Positions 48,404-57,347 of a stretch of 64,000 bases of DNA are shown here, piece after piece. The notes under the pieces are model-generated. The model saw only the letters and a list, made by a program, of their open reading frames with translations, did no database searches and was not told the DNA's origin. A program made the position numbers and the translations under genes. The first letter of the stretch is position 1. Every line of letters begins with the position of its first letter. This DNA comes from Paenibacillus mesophilus (GTDB lineage Bacteria > Bacillota > Bacilli > Paenibacillales > NBRC-103111), in NCBI RefSeq assembly GCF_005938385.1, contig NZ_VCRA01000004.1, forward strand, positions 463,755 through 527,754. The letters are read 5' to 3'.

Positions 48404-49012
48404 TTAGAGCACTCCTTTCGTGGAGGGAACGCCCTGTACGCGCGGATCGATCGAAGTCGCTTCGTCCAATGCCCGGCCGAGCGCCTTGAAGATTGCCTCC
48501 ACCATATGGTGCGTATTACGCCCGTAATGGACGATGACATGAAGCGTAATGCGCGCTTCCAACGCGAACTTCCACAGAAATTCGTGCACGAGCTCGGTCG
48601 TGAAGCTGCCCACCTGCGCCGACGGGAATTCCGCCCGGTATTCGAGGTGAGGACGGTTGCTAATGTCGATCGCCACTTGCGCGAGCGCCTCGTCCATCGG
48701 TACGAACACGTTAGCGTACCGTTTGATGCCACGCTTGTCGCCGAGCGCTTCGCGGAGCGCTTGACCGAGACAGATGCCGATATCTTCGGTCGTATGGTGA
48801 TCGTCGATCTCGATATCTCCTTCGGCTTCGACGCGAAGGTCGAACTGGCCGTGCTTCGTGAACAAATCGAGCATATGATTCATAAAATGGACGTCTGTCG
48901 TTAGTTCCGATTTGCCGGTGCCGTCCACGTTCAACGACAGCTTGATGTTCGTTTCGTTCGTTTTCCGCTCGATGCCGGCCGTACGGGCCGGCCGGTTAGC
49001 CATTTCGCTCAT
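48404..49012 (-). CDS. hisB: imidazoleglycerol-phosphate dehydratase
   Basis: 202 residues. The two metal-binding repeats are HFMNHMLDLFTKHGQFDL and DDHHTTEDIGICLGQAL, then LVHEFLWKFALEA and HVIVHYGRNTHHMVEA. This is the monofunctional enzyme, without the phosphatase domain found in enterics. ATG overlaps the hisD stop. Confidence 0.97.
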   Translation of the reverse strand: MSEMANRPARTAGIERKTNETNIKLSLNVDGTGKSELTTDVHFMNHMLDLFTKHGQFDLRVEAEGDIEIDDHHTTEDIGICLGQALREALGDKRGIKRYANVFVPMDEALAQVAIDISNRPHLEYRAEFPSAQVGSFTTELVHEFLWKFALEARITLHVIVHYGRNTHHMVEAIFKALGRALDEATSIDPRVQGVPSTKGVL

Positions 49013-50301
49013 GTTCGCTTCCCTTCCTTTTCCAGTCGGACTTGGATCGCTCGCGCATGGGCTTCCAGCCCTTCGTGCTTGGCCATCGTCATAATGTCCT
49101 CGCCGTCCCGCAGCAGCGCTTCCTTGCTGTAATGAATAACGCTCGATTTCTTCAAGAAGTCGTCGACGCTGAGCGGCGACGAGAACCGCGCCGTACCGTT
49201 GGTCGGCAGAATATGGTTCGGACCGGCGAAGTAGTCGCCGACCGGCTCGGTGCTGTAGGGGCCGAGAAAGATCGCCCCGGCGTTCTCGATCCGCCCGAGC
49301 CAGCCGAACGGCTCCCGAACGAGCAGCTCCAAATGCTCGGGAGCAAGCCGATTGGAGGTGGCGACCGCTTCGGCTTCGCTCTCCGCCAGCAGAATCGCGC
49401 CGCGTTCCCGGATCGACTTCTCCGCAATTTCTTTGCGAGGCAGCGTCGCGAGCTGGCTCTCCACTTCCGCCCGAACCGCCTCGGCCAGCGTCTGCGAGAT
49501 CGTGACCAGGATGGAGGAAGCCATCTCGTCATGCTCGGCTTGCGACAGCAGGTCTGCGGCGATGTAAGAAGGGTCCGCGCTGTCGTCCGCCAGCACGAGA
49601 ATTTCGCTCGGGCCTGCGATGCTGTCGATATCGACGACGCCGTACACATACCGTTTCGCCAGCGCTACATAAATATTGCCCGGGCCGACGATTTTATCGA
49701 CCGGAGGGATCGTTGCCGTCCCATAAGCGAGCGCTGCAACGGCTTGAGCTCCTCCGACTCTGTACATTTCCCGGATGCCTGCTTCGGCCGCTGCAACCAA
49801 AATGTACGGATCGATTCCTTCCTTGCCGCCCGTAGACGCTGGCGTGACCATCACGATCTCGGGTACTCCCGCTACCTGAGCCGGAATAGCGTTCATGAGC
49901 ACGGAGGACGGATAAGCCGCCTTGCCTCCCGGCACGTACAAACCTACGCGGCGCAGCGGACGGATGATCTGTCCCAGCGTCGTTCCGTCCGCCTGCACGT
50001 CCATCCACGAATTGCGCTTCTGCTTCTCGTGAAAGCTGCGGATATTCGCCGCGGCCCGACGCAGCGCCTCGATGAAACGCGGCTCCACGCGATCGTAGGC
50101 GGCCGCTATTTCTTGTTCCGTAACCCGGAGCTGGCTCGCCTCCAGCTTTACTTTATCAAAGTTCTCGGTAAACCGCAGCACGGCGGCGTCGCCTTCCGTG
50201 CGTACGCGATCGAGAATGTCTCCTACGGTTCTGTTCTGCTCGGGAGTGCCGTATTCCACTTCGCGAGCAAGCTTGAATTCATTGGCCTTCATAATCCGCA
50301 T
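49009..50301 (-). CDS. hisD: histidinol dehydrogenase
   Basis: 430 residues. Signature region QAEHDEMASSILVT, VGGAQAVAALAYGTATIPPV and the zinc/active-site His in APEHLELLV are intact. ATG at 50301 follows GGGAGG at 11 bases. It performs the last two oxidations to histidine. Expected placement after hisG. Confidence 0.97.
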   Translation of the reverse strand: MRIMKANEFKLAREVEYGTPEQNRTVGDILDRVRTEGDAAVLRFTENFDKVKLEASQLRVTEQEIAAAYDRVEPRFIEALRRAAANIRSFHEKQKRNSWMDVQADGTTLGQIIRPLRRVGLYVPGGKAAYPSSVLMNAIPAQVAGVPEIVMVTPASTGGKEGIDPYILVAAAEAGIREMYRVGGAQAVAALAYGTATIPPVDKIVGPGNIYVALAKRYVYGVVDIDSIAGPSEILVLADDSADPSYIAADLLSQAEHDEMASSILVTISQTLAEAVRAEVESQLATLPRKEIAEKSIRERGAILLAESEAEAVATSNRLAPEHLELLVREPFGWLGRIENAGAIFLGPYSTEPVGDYFAGPNHILPTNGTARFSSPLSVDDFLKKSSVIHYSKEALLRDGEDIMTMAKHEGLEAHARAIQVRLEKEGKRT

Positions 50302-50320
50302 CGTGTCTTAAGCCTCCCGT

Positions 50321-50959
50321 TCATCGCGCGCCGGCGGCGCTAATCGCCGACTGCAGCCGATCGCAAAGCTGCTGGACGGCGCCGTTCTTCATCCGGTAGC
50401 TGACCCGGTTCGCGATCAGCCGGCTTGTAATGTCCGCTATTTTCTCCAGTTCCACAAGGCCGTTCTCTCGAATCGTGTTGCCGGTCTCGACCAAGTCGAC
50501 GATCCGGTCGGCAAGACCGATCAGCGGCGCCAGCTCGACGTTGCCGTTCAGCTTGATCACTTCGACCTGCTGCCCTTTCTCGCGGAAATATTGCGAAGCG
50601 ACATTCGGGAATTTGCTCGCCACGCGCGGATTCAGCACCGGCTTCCAGTCCGGAAGGCCGATGACGGAAAACCTGCACCGGGCGATGCCCAAGTCGAGCA
50701 GCTCGTAAACGTTCCGGTTTTCTTCCATCATGACGTCTTTACCCGCGATCCCGATATCGGCAACTCCGTATTCCACGTAAGTCGGAACGTCAGCGGGCTT
50801 CGCCACGATAAATTCCATGCCCATGTCGTGGACGGGAACAATAAACTTCCGCGAATCGTCCAAGTCTTCCGGCAAAGGCAGACCCGCCGCCTGGAACAGC
50901 CGGTGTATATGCTTGACGATTCTCCCTTTCGGAATCGCCACCTTCAACAGGTCTTGCAT
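50321..50959 (-). CDS. hisG: ATP phosphoribosyltransferase catalytic subunit, short form
   Basis: 212 residues from ATG at 50959 (AAGG at 9 bases; the ATG 3 codons earlier lies within the box). Blocks [17 protein letters not shown] and the PRPP loop [17 protein letters not shown] are present. The C-terminal regulatory domain of long HisG is absent, so the enzyme needs HisZ, encoded just upstream. Confidence 0.96.
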   Translation of the reverse strand: MQDLLKVAIPKGRIVKHIHRLFQAAGLPLPEDLDDSRKFIVPVHDMGMEFIVAKPADVPTYVEYGVADIGIAGKDVMMEENRNVYELLDLGIARCRFSVIGLPDWKPVLNPRVASKFPNVASQYFREKGQQVEVIKLNGNVELAPLIGLADRIVDLVETGNTIRENGLVELEKIADITSRLIANRVSYRMKNGAVQQLCDRLQSAISAAGAR

Positions 50960-51000
50960 CGTTACCATCCTTTCTTATCGAACTATCGTGAATAACTTGC

Positions 51001-51206
51001 AAAGAGATGAAGCCGATTAGGTCCGGGGGTGGGAATATGCGCTCCAGCCTCCCGTTGAAATCAGGTTCCTTTTAATAGACTTTGTGGTAGGAACCTGATT
51101 TCAAATGAGGCCCGAGTGTGGAAATTGCACCAGGTTTGCGCAATATCCACACTAAAACTTTCCGCCGCATATTTCCCACCCCCGTTTGCGACTCAAGCAT
51201 CTCTTT
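51001..51206. repeat. 206-bp nested palindrome filling most of the hisZ-hisG gap
   Basis: Outer arms AAAGAGATG (51001) and CATCTCTTT (51198), then GGGGGTGGGAATATGCG (51025) with CGCATATTTCCCACCCCC (51166), enclose two hairpins: TTGAAATCAGGTTCC/GGAACCTGATTTCAA (51055-51104) and AGTGTGGA-AATTGC/GCGCAAT-TCCACACT (51115-51153). The whole folds as a three-way junction on either strand. It begins one base after the hisZ stop and its other end lies 41 bp before the hisG start. It could be a MITE-type insertion or a structured RNA within the his mRNA. No ORF of note is inside. Confidence 0.75.
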
Positions 51207-52412
51207 TCACTTATTCACGAACTCGATCACTTCGTCGTATCCGCTCACGTCCGATCGATTCTGCACGATGTCCAGCAGCCGTACGCCTGCCTTGGCGGCA
51301 TCAGCGTCCACCCGCGCCGTCTCGACGATAATGTTCTCGCGCGCACGCAGCCCCTGCGCGCACGCCAACGCTTCTTTCGCTTGACCGGGAACATACAGAA
51401 CGAGCACGCGGTATGGCTCTTGCGTTTCTTCCAAATCCGCCACTTCCAGCATCCGGTTCGTTTTCAGCGCGAAGCCGGTAGCCGCCGCCGGACGGTCGAA
51501 CTGCTTCAATAAGTTGTCATAACGCCCCCCGCTGCATACGGGAAAGCCGAGATCCGCCGCATAACCTTCGAAGGTCATGCCGGTATAATAAGTAAAATCG
51601 CCGATCATCGTCAAGTCGATCAGCACATGCTCGCTGACGCCGTATGCCTCCAGCACGTCCCACACCTGGCACAAATGCTGAATCGCTTCCTGCGCCATCC
51701 GGTCCCGCGACAAGCTGCGCGCCTGCTCGCATATTTCCTGCCCGCCCCGCAGCCGCAGAATTCCTTCCAGCTCCAGACGTACCGAATCGGTCAACTCGTA
51801 TTTGCGCAGCAGGTCCCGATATCCGACATGGTCGCGCTGCAGCAGCCTTTCCTTCAGCGCGCTCTGTTCTTCTAGCTTGTCGGGCAGCGCCTCCTGGAAC
51901 AATCCGTTCAGAAACCCGACGTGGCCGAGCGCAATTTTGAAATGGCGGATGCCCGCCGCCTTCAGACTTGCGATGGCAAGCGCCACTACTTCCGCATCCG
52001 CATCCGCGGAAGGATCGCCCACAAGCTCTACGCCGGTTTGGAAAAACTCGGCCTCGCGTCCCGCCTCGTCCTCGAACGCGCGGAATACGTTGGAGTGGTA
52101 GGACAGGCGCAGCGGGAACGGTTGATCCTTCAACAAGGAAGCGACGACGCGGGCGATCGGAGCCGTTACGTCCGAGCGCAGTACGACGGTCGTTCCTTTC
52201 TTGTCCAGCAGCTTGAACAGCTTCCGGTCGGACGTGGAGCTCGCCACCCCGACCGTATCGTAATATTCGAGCGTGGGAGTAATGATTTGCCGGTACCCCC
52301 ACTTCCGCATGCATTCTAGCACGTTCGTTTCTATGCGCCGCAGCTTGGCGACCGTATCCGGCAAATAGTCTTTGACGCCGGGCGGCTTCTCAAACACTTT
52401 CGGTTTCGACAT
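51207..52412 (-). CDS. hisZ: ATP phosphoribosyltransferase regulatory subunit HisZ
   Basis: 401 residues from ATG at 52412 with GAGGTG at 6 bases; the longer frame has no box. It is a catalytically inactive paralogue of histidyl-tRNA synthetase: FEKPPGVKDYLPDTVAK resembles class II motif 1, and motif 2 lies in PLRLSYHSNVFRAFE. It partners short-form HisG and senses histidine. It is the first gene of the operon. Confidence 0.93.
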   Translation of the reverse strand: MSKPKVFEKPPGVKDYLPDTVAKLRRIETNVLECMRKWGYRQIITPTLEYYDTVGVASSTSDRKLFKLLDKKGTTVVLRSDVTAPIARVVASLLKDQPFPLRLSYHSNVFRAFEDEAGREAEFFQTGVELVGDPSADADAEVVALAIASLKAAGIRHFKIALGHVGFLNGLFQEALPDKLEEQSALKERLLQRDHVGYRDLLRKYELTDSVRLELEGILRLRGGQEICEQARSLSRDRMAQEAIQHLCQVWDVLEAYGVSEHVLIDLTMIGDFTYYTGMTFEGYAADLGFPVCSGGRYDNLLKQFDRPAAATGFALKTNRMLEVADLEETQEPYRVLVLYVPGQAKEALACAQGLRARENIIVETARVDADAAKAGVRLLDIVQNRSDVSGYDEVIEFVNK

Positions 52413-52499
52413 GAGGCACCTCGTTCTATGAATCAGATACTTCATCGCATTAAAGCGATACCATGCTACCATACTACCTAAATAAAGAATGTATTTGTA

Positions 52500-52528
52500 A
52501 GTTTACCATGACGCTACTGCACCGTCAA
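52500..52528 (-). promoter_or_regulatory. sigma-A promoter of the his operon
   Basis: Read leftward: TTGACG, 17 bases, TAAACT, about 88 bases before the hisZ start. Confidence 0.6.
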
Positions 52529-52746
52529 TTGCATTTTCAAAATGTTTTCAATCCTCACGTTTCCGCGGGTTGGACTTGTCACGACGTTGTCGATTGATCC
52601 TTCCATACTAGAGCTGGCGGCAAGGAAGGGGCGGGCTTGATCATCCGGGGAACGTTTGTTGCACCGTAGGCTCGCAAGTCGGTTATCTGCAAAAGTGCAT
52701 CTTGTTTGCGTCATTGGTCCCGTTCCGCTAATTCGCCGGGCCAAGC

Positions 52747-52786
52747 AAAAAAAACGGCTCCGTTCCGTGAATAACGGAACGGAACC
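52747..52786 (-). terminator. terminator of the hprK-lgt-ppaX-yvoF operon
   Basis: Read leftward, GGTTCCGTTCCG and CGGAACGGAGCC form a 12-bp stem with one wobble and a 7-base loop, then GTTTTTTTT. Confidence 0.9.
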
Positions 52787-52884
52787 TTCCTCTAAGCCCT
52801 TTTGGAGCGCGCGCTGACATGTAAATAACTGAAGTCGAACTTCCGCTTGTGGGCGTACAGAAGGTCCGAACATGCATCGCACGC

Positions 52885-53373
52885 TTACTCCCCCGCCCGG
52901 CGGATGACTTGAAGCGGATTGCCGGCAACGAAGCTGCCCGGCTCCACATCGCGGTGAACGACGGACCCGGCCCCGACGACCGCATGATCGCCGATCGTAA
53001 CGCCCGGCAAAATCGTCGTATTGGCGCCGATCATCACGTTCGAGCCGATAAACACGTCACCGAGCCGGTATTCGCGTATCAAATATTCATGGGCCAATAT
53101 CGTCGTGTTGTACCCGATGATCGAATTGGAGCCTACATGGATTTTGTGCGGGAAGAAGACGTCCACCATCACCATCAGCGCAAAAGCCGTATTCTCCCCT
53201 ACCTCCATGCGCAGCACATTGCGGTAAATCCAGTTTTTGACGGGCAGCGAAGGGCAATAGCGGGTAAACTGGATGAAAATAAAGTTCCGTACCGATTTCC
53301 ACTTGCTGACCGTCTTATAAATTTGCCAGAGCGCGTTCGGCCCTTCGACCGGGTACCGTTCCGTTCGTCTCAC
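52885..53373 (-). CDS. yvoF: hexapeptide-repeat acyltransferase YvoF
   Basis: 162 residues. The left-handed beta-helix repeats run from about 75 (HKIHVGSNSIIGYNTTILAH) to the end (IGSNVMIGANTTILPGVTIG, VVGAGSVVHRDVEPGSFVAG). It is a LbH O-acetyltransferase-type protein of unknown substrate. Placement after ppaX reproduces the hprK-lgt-ppaX-yvoF order of B. subtilis, without yvoD. Confidence 0.88.
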   Translation of the reverse strand: MRRTERYPVEGPNALWQIYKTVSKWKSVRNFIFIQFTRYCPSLPVKNWIYRNVLRMEVGENTAFALMVMVDVFFPHKIHVGSNSIIGYNTTILAHEYLIREYRLGDVFIGSNVMIGANTTILPGVTIGDHAVVGAGSVVHRDVEPGSFVAGNPLQVIRRAGE

Positions 53374-53387
53374 TGTCCGATCCCTCT

Positions 53388-54026
53388 TTATCCGACGATT
53401 TCCAGCAAGTCCCTCATGTCGCGAATGATATAGTCCGGATGGAAAGTCCGCAAGTGATCCTCGCCCTTCAACGACCAGGACACACCGACCGTCTTCACTC
53501 CCGCGTCCCGCCCCGCGACGATGTCGTATTTGCTGTCCCCGACCATCAACGTTTCCCGTGGATCGACGTTCAGCTGCTCCAACGCCTTCCGTATCATTTC
53601 CGGATCCGGCTTGCCGTTCGCGACGTCATCTATCGTTACGATCGCATCCATATAGGAGTCGATCCCGCACATTTTGAGCCCCATAAGGGTTGTCATCCGC
53701 ATTTTATTCGTTGCGACGCCCATTCGGATATTTCTGCTCCGCAGCTCGGCCAACACTTCGCGAACATGCGGGAATTCCGCGACCAGCTCGTCATGCTTGT
53801 CCAGATTAAACTTCCGGTACTTGACCACAAGCTCGTCCACCTGATCTTTTCCCGTAAAAAACCGCAGCTGCTCCAATAGCGGGAACCCCATATGGGGAAT
53901 GATCCGCTCCCTCGTATACGGCTGCTCCGTCTCGCCTTCCAGCGTATGCAGAAACGACTGAATGATCAGCTCGTTCGTATCGACAATCGTGCCGTCCAAG
54001 TCGAATAGTACAGTCGTGATAGCCAA
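53388..54026 (-). CDS. ppaX: pyrophosphatase PpaX (HAD family)
   Basis: 212 residues. HAD motif I LFDLDGTIVDTNE, motif II VATNK, and motif III/IV VGDSKYDIVAGRDAGVKTVG are intact. In B. subtilis PpaX hydrolyses the pyrophosphate that HPr kinase/phosphorylase releases when it dephosphorylates Ser-P-HPr. Its operon position behind hprK and lgt supports the same role. 14 bp separates it from yvoF. Confidence 0.93.
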   Translation of the reverse strand: MAITTVLFDLDGTIVDTNELIIQSFLHTLEGETEQPYTRERIIPHMGFPLLEQLRFFTGKDQVDELVVKYRKFNLDKHDELVAEFPHVREVLAELRSRNIRMGVATNKMRMTTLMGLKMCGIDSYMDAIVTIDDVANGKPDPEMIRKALEQLNVDPRETLMVGDSKYDIVAGRDAGVKTVGVSWSLKGEDHLRTFHPDYIIRDMRDLLEIVG

Positions 54027-54066
54027 TGTCTCAAATCCTCCCTGACGGTCTCGATTCTCTTCCTGT

Positions 54067-55011
54067 TCAAATCCCTTCGCCGGCTTCCGATGTCGAGATC
54101 GCGGCCGTTTTCGTCGAACGGATCGGATCGGAATAACGCTCCGCGGACCAGCCTTTTTTACGGCGCACGATTATGAGGATAACCGCGGCAATAATGATGA
54201 GAATCGCCAGCAATTGCGAAATGCGGACGTTGCCGTAGTCCATAGAACCCGCTTCGAATACGAGATTCATCGGGGACCATAGCGCATTGATCAAGGAAGC
54301 GAACCAAGACGGCGCCGTGAACGCCAAACTGTCCGTACGAAGCCCTTCGATAAAAAACCGTCCGATCGAATACCAGATAAAGTAACTGAAAAACAATTCC
54401 CCGGAACGAAGAAACGGACGACGGCGCAGCCAGAACAAGAGCAGCAAGCCGACCAGGTTCCAGAGCGATTCGTATAGAAACGTCGGATGGTAAAACTGGC
54501 CGTCAATGTACATTTGATCGGTAATCCAATTCGGCAAATGCAGCGTATCGCGCAGGAACGATTCGGACACAGGCCCTCCGTGCGCCTCCTGATTGACGAA
54601 ATTGCCCCACCGGCCGATCATTTGACCGACGATAAGCGACGGCGCGCAAATGTCCACGATTCTCCAGAAGTTATAGCCTTTCCGGCGAAAATAAATGTAG
54701 CCTGCGATAATGGCTCCGATCAACGCCCCGTATATCGCGATGCCGCCGTGCCATATTTGGAATATTTCAAGCAAATTGTTTTTGTACGCATCCCACTTGA
54801 ACGCGACGTAGTACAGACGGGCGCCGATTATGGCCGAAGGCACGCCGATCAACAGCAGATCCATGAAGAAATCGGGGGAAATGCCGAACCGTTTCCCTTC
54901 CATAACCGCGAGCCACAGCCCTACGAGCGCCGCCGAGCCCAATATGATCCCGTACCAGTGCACCGATATCGGCCCCAGCGAGAAAGCGATCGGATCGAGT
55001 AAATAAGCCAT
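54067..55011 (-). CDS. lgt: prolipoprotein diacylglyceryl transferase
   Basis: 314 residues and seven membrane helices. The signature [16 protein letters not shown] (about 145) and [12 protein letters not shown] are intact. It attaches diacylglycerol to lipobox Cys residues, and so would modify the NlpC/P60 and binding lipoproteins of this window. The C-terminus has a longer basic tail than usual ([13 protein letters not shown]). Confidence 0.96.
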   Translation of the reverse strand: MAYLLDPIAFSLGPISVHWYGIILGSAALVGLWLAVMEGKRFGISPDFFMDLLLIGVPSAIIGARLYYVAFKWDAYKNNLLEIFQIWHGGIAIYGALIGAIIAGYIYFRRKGYNFWRIVDICAPSLIVGQMIGRWGNFVNQEAHGGPVSESFLRDTLHLPNWITDQMYIDGQFYHPTFLYESLWNLVGLLLLFWLRRRPFLRSGELFFSYFIWYSIGRFFIEGLRTDSLAFTAPSWFASLINALWSPMNLVFEAGSMDYGNVRISQLLAILIIIAAVILIIVRRKKGWSAERYSDPIRSTKTAAISTSEAGEGI

Positions 55012-55047
55012 ACTCCATCTCCTTGTGCCATTTTTTTCGCAATACGG

Positions 55048-55989
55048 TTATTCCGAATCGTCCAAATCTCCCGATATCGACTCGGTCAGCTTGTTCGTAA
55101 ATTGCAGAGCGGCGTTATATCCCATTCGCTTCAGCCGGTAATTCATTCCCGCCACTTCTATAATGACCGCCAAATTTCGTCCGGGACGAACCGGTATCGT
55201 GACGAGCGGCAAATCGGTATCGATGATGCGGGTCAGCTCCTCATCCAGTCCGAGCCTATCGTACTCCTTGTCCTGCTGCCAAGTTTCGAGCCGGATGACA
55301 AGCGATATTTTCTTATTGGTCCGGATCGCTCCCGCCCCAAATAGCGTCATGACGTTAATGATGCCGACACCGCGGATTTCCAGCAAATGCTTGATCAAAT
55401 CCGGCGCATTGCCGATCAGCACGTGATCCGGGGTTTGGTGAATCTCGACCGCATCGTCGGCGATGAGCCGATGTCCGCGCTTGACCAATTCCAGGGCCGT
55501 TTCGCTTTTGCCGATACCGCTGCTGCCGGTAATGAGCATTCCGATACCGTATACTTCGACAAGCACCCCGTGTATCGTAGTCGTCGGCGCCAGCTTGTTT
55601 TCCAGAAAATCGGTAATCCGGCTGACGAGCGTCGTAGTCGCCAAAGGACTGCGCAGCACCGGCAAGCCTTGCTCGCCCGCTTCCCGGATCAGCTCCTCCG
55701 GGACATTTTGCCCGCGGGTCACGATCATGCAAGGGGTTTCCTCTTCCTTGCACAGCCTCGTAATCCGATCGCGCCGTTCCTCGGCAGATAGCGTCTCGAA
55801 AAACGTCAGCTCCGTCCGCCCCAATATTTGCACGCGTTCCCGGGGATGATAAGCGAAATATCCAGCCATCTCCAAGCCGGGCCGATACATGTCCGCTACT
55901 TTAATAAGCCGCCCTAGCCCTTCTTCTCCGGTCACGACCTCCAGGTGAAAATTACGAACGAGGTCGGAAACTTTCGTCTTTTTCCCCAT
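55048..55989 (-). CDS. hprK: HPr kinase/phosphorylase
   Basis: 313 residues. The P-loop [20 protein letters not shown] (about 153) is followed by ADDAVEIH and the signature [15 protein letters not shown]. It phosphorylates Ser46 of HPr/Crh in response to fructose bisphosphate and reverses this when phosphate is high. The substrate encoded at 37524 has the required Ser46. It is the first gene of the operon. Confidence 0.97.
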   Translation of the reverse strand: MGKKTKVSDLVRNFHLEVVTGEEGLGRLIKVADMYRPGLEMAGYFAYHPRERVQILGRTELTFFETLSAEERRDRITRLCKEEETPCMIVTRGQNVPEELIREAGEQGLPVLRSPLATTTLVSRITDFLENKLAPTTTIHGVLVEVYGIGMLITGSSGIGKSETALELVKRGHRLIADDAVEIHQTPDHVLIGNAPDLIKHLLEIRGVGIINVMTLFGAGAIRTNKKISLVIRLETWQQDKEYDRLGLDEELTRIIDTDLPLVTIPVRPGRNLAVIIEVAGMNYRLKRMGYNAALQFTNKLTESISGDLDDSE

Positions 55990-56101
55990 TGCCTGACGTC
56001 TCCTTTATGTTCCAATGTTTTCATGGTAATGGAAATGCGGTGCGAAAGCAACCTTCACATGCGTATATATGACGGGCAACCGCAACGAGCGGCCGGAAAA
56101 G

Positions 56102-56128
56102 CAAAAAGACCGACGCTGCCGTCGGCCT
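56102..56128 (-). terminator. terminator after the MsmX/UgpC-type ATPase gene
   Basis: Read leftward, GGCCGAC and GTCGGTC pair around GGCAGC and are followed by TTTTTGC. Confidence 0.85.
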
Positions 56129-56142
56129 TCCTGAATGATCGA

Positions 56143-57261
56143 TTAAATCAATACGTTTGCTTCGGTTTCTTTATCGAAAATATGAATTTTGTTCATATCC
56201 ACGGCAAGCTTGATCGTCATGCCTTCTTTAAAGCCGGAACGGCCGTCTACACGGGCTACGATGGATTGCGTACCGAGGCCGCTCAAGTGCAGTTGAACTT
56301 CGTGACCCAAATTCTCGGCCACTTCGATCGTTGCGCTGACATGGCTTTCCGGGGAGCTTTCCAGGAAAATCGGCTCATCGTGCAGGTCTTCCGGACGGAC
56401 GCCGAACACGACTTCTTTGTTGATGTAGCCGCCATCGCGAAGAATTTGCGCTTTGCCCTCAGGCAGAACGACGTCGATGCCTTGTCCTTTGAAGTGGACT
56501 TTGCCGCCGCTTTCCGAAAGCGAACCGTTGATAAAGTTCATCGCAGGCGATCCGATAAAGCCGGCAACATACATATTCATCGGGAAGTTGTAAATTTCTT
56601 CCGGCGAAGCCGCTTGTTGGATAACGCCTTGGTGCATAACGACGATGCGGTCGCCCATGGTCATGGCTTCCGTCTGGTCATGCGTTACGTATACTACGGT
56701 CGTTTCCAAACGTTTCGCCAGCTTGCTGATCTCGGCGCGCATCTGTACGCGCAGCTTGGCGTCCAAGTTGGAGAGAGGTTCGTCCATCAGGAACACTTGC
56801 GGATCGCGGACGATGGCGCGGCCCAAGGCTACCCGTTGGCGCTGACCGCCGGAGAGAGCTTTCGGCTTGCGGTCGAGCAATACTTCGATATCGAGAATTT
56901 TGGCCGCTTCGCGCACGCGTGCGTCGATTTCGGCTTTTTTGAATTTGCGCAGTTTCAGACCGAACGCCATGTTTTGATAAACGTTCATGTGCGGATACAA
57001 AGCGTAGGATTGGAATACCATCGCGATGTCGCGGTCTTTCGGAGCGACGTCGTTGACGAGGCGGTCGCCGATGAACAGTTCGCCGGACGTAATTTCTTCC
57101 AGACCTGCAATCATACGGAGCGTTGTCGATTTTCCACACCCGGAAGCACCTACAAGCACGAGGAACTCTTTGTCCTTGATCTCCAGATTGAAGTCTTTAA
57201 CGGTAGCTTCTGCGGCACCGGGATATTTTTTTACGATATGATTCAAACGTAAGCCTGCCAT
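56143..57261 (-). CDS. ugpC: multi-sugar ABC importer ATPase (MsmX/UgpC type)
   Basis: 372 residues, AGGAGG 8 bases before ATG. Walker A GASGCGKSTTLRMIAG, Q-loop, signature LSGGQRQRVALGRAI and Walker B FLMDEPLSNLD form the nucleotide domain (1-240). The C-terminal TOBE/OB domain has FGVRPEDLHDEP. No permease adjoins. Orphan MsmX-type ATPases energise several sugar importers at once, which fits the scattered binding proteins of this genome. msmX would be an equally good symbol. Confidence 0.9.
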   Translation of the reverse strand: MAGLRLNHIVKKYPGAAEATVKDFNLEIKDKEFLVLVGASGCGKSTTLRMIAGLEEITSGELFIGDRLVNDVAPKDRDIAMVFQSYALYPHMNVYQNMAFGLKLRKFKKAEIDARVREAAKILDIEVLLDRKPKALSGGQRQRVALGRAIVRDPQVFLMDEPLSNLDAKLRVQMRAEISKLAKRLETTVVYVTHDQTEAMTMGDRIVVMHQGVIQQAASPEEIYNFPMNMYVAGFIGSPAMNFINGSLSESGGKVHFKGQGIDVVLPEGKAQILRDGGYINKEVVFGVRPEDLHDEPIFLESSPESHVSATIEVAENLGHEVQLHLSGLGTQSIVARVDGRSGFKEGMTIKLAVDMNKIHIFDKETEANVLI

Positions 57262-57347
57262 GGATCATTCCTCCTAGTATTCATATTCCACAGCTTTATA
57301 TTAACCTACGGCCCGTTTCATGACTATGCACATTGTTTACAAAAAAA

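Larger units (their letters stand above)
52413..52884. other. 472-bp intergenic region, yvoF / hisZ
   Basis: It contains the hisZ promoter (52500-52528) and the yvoF terminator (52747-52786). I looked for a T-box (AGGGTGG...ACCGCG) controlling hisZ and found none. No gene is evident in the remaining roughly 200 bp, which includes an unassigned segment around TGCAAAAGTGCATCTTG. Confidence 0.5.

Noticed and set aside
47861..48904. 347-codon rightward ORF
   Set aside because: Antisense to hisH and hisB, without a credible start site.
49042..50343. 433-codon rightward ORF
   Set aside because: Exact antisense shadow of hisD.
52413..52884. T-box or histidine attenuator upstream of hisZ
   Set aside because: No AGGGTGG...ACCGCG T-box core and no His-rich leader peptide was found.
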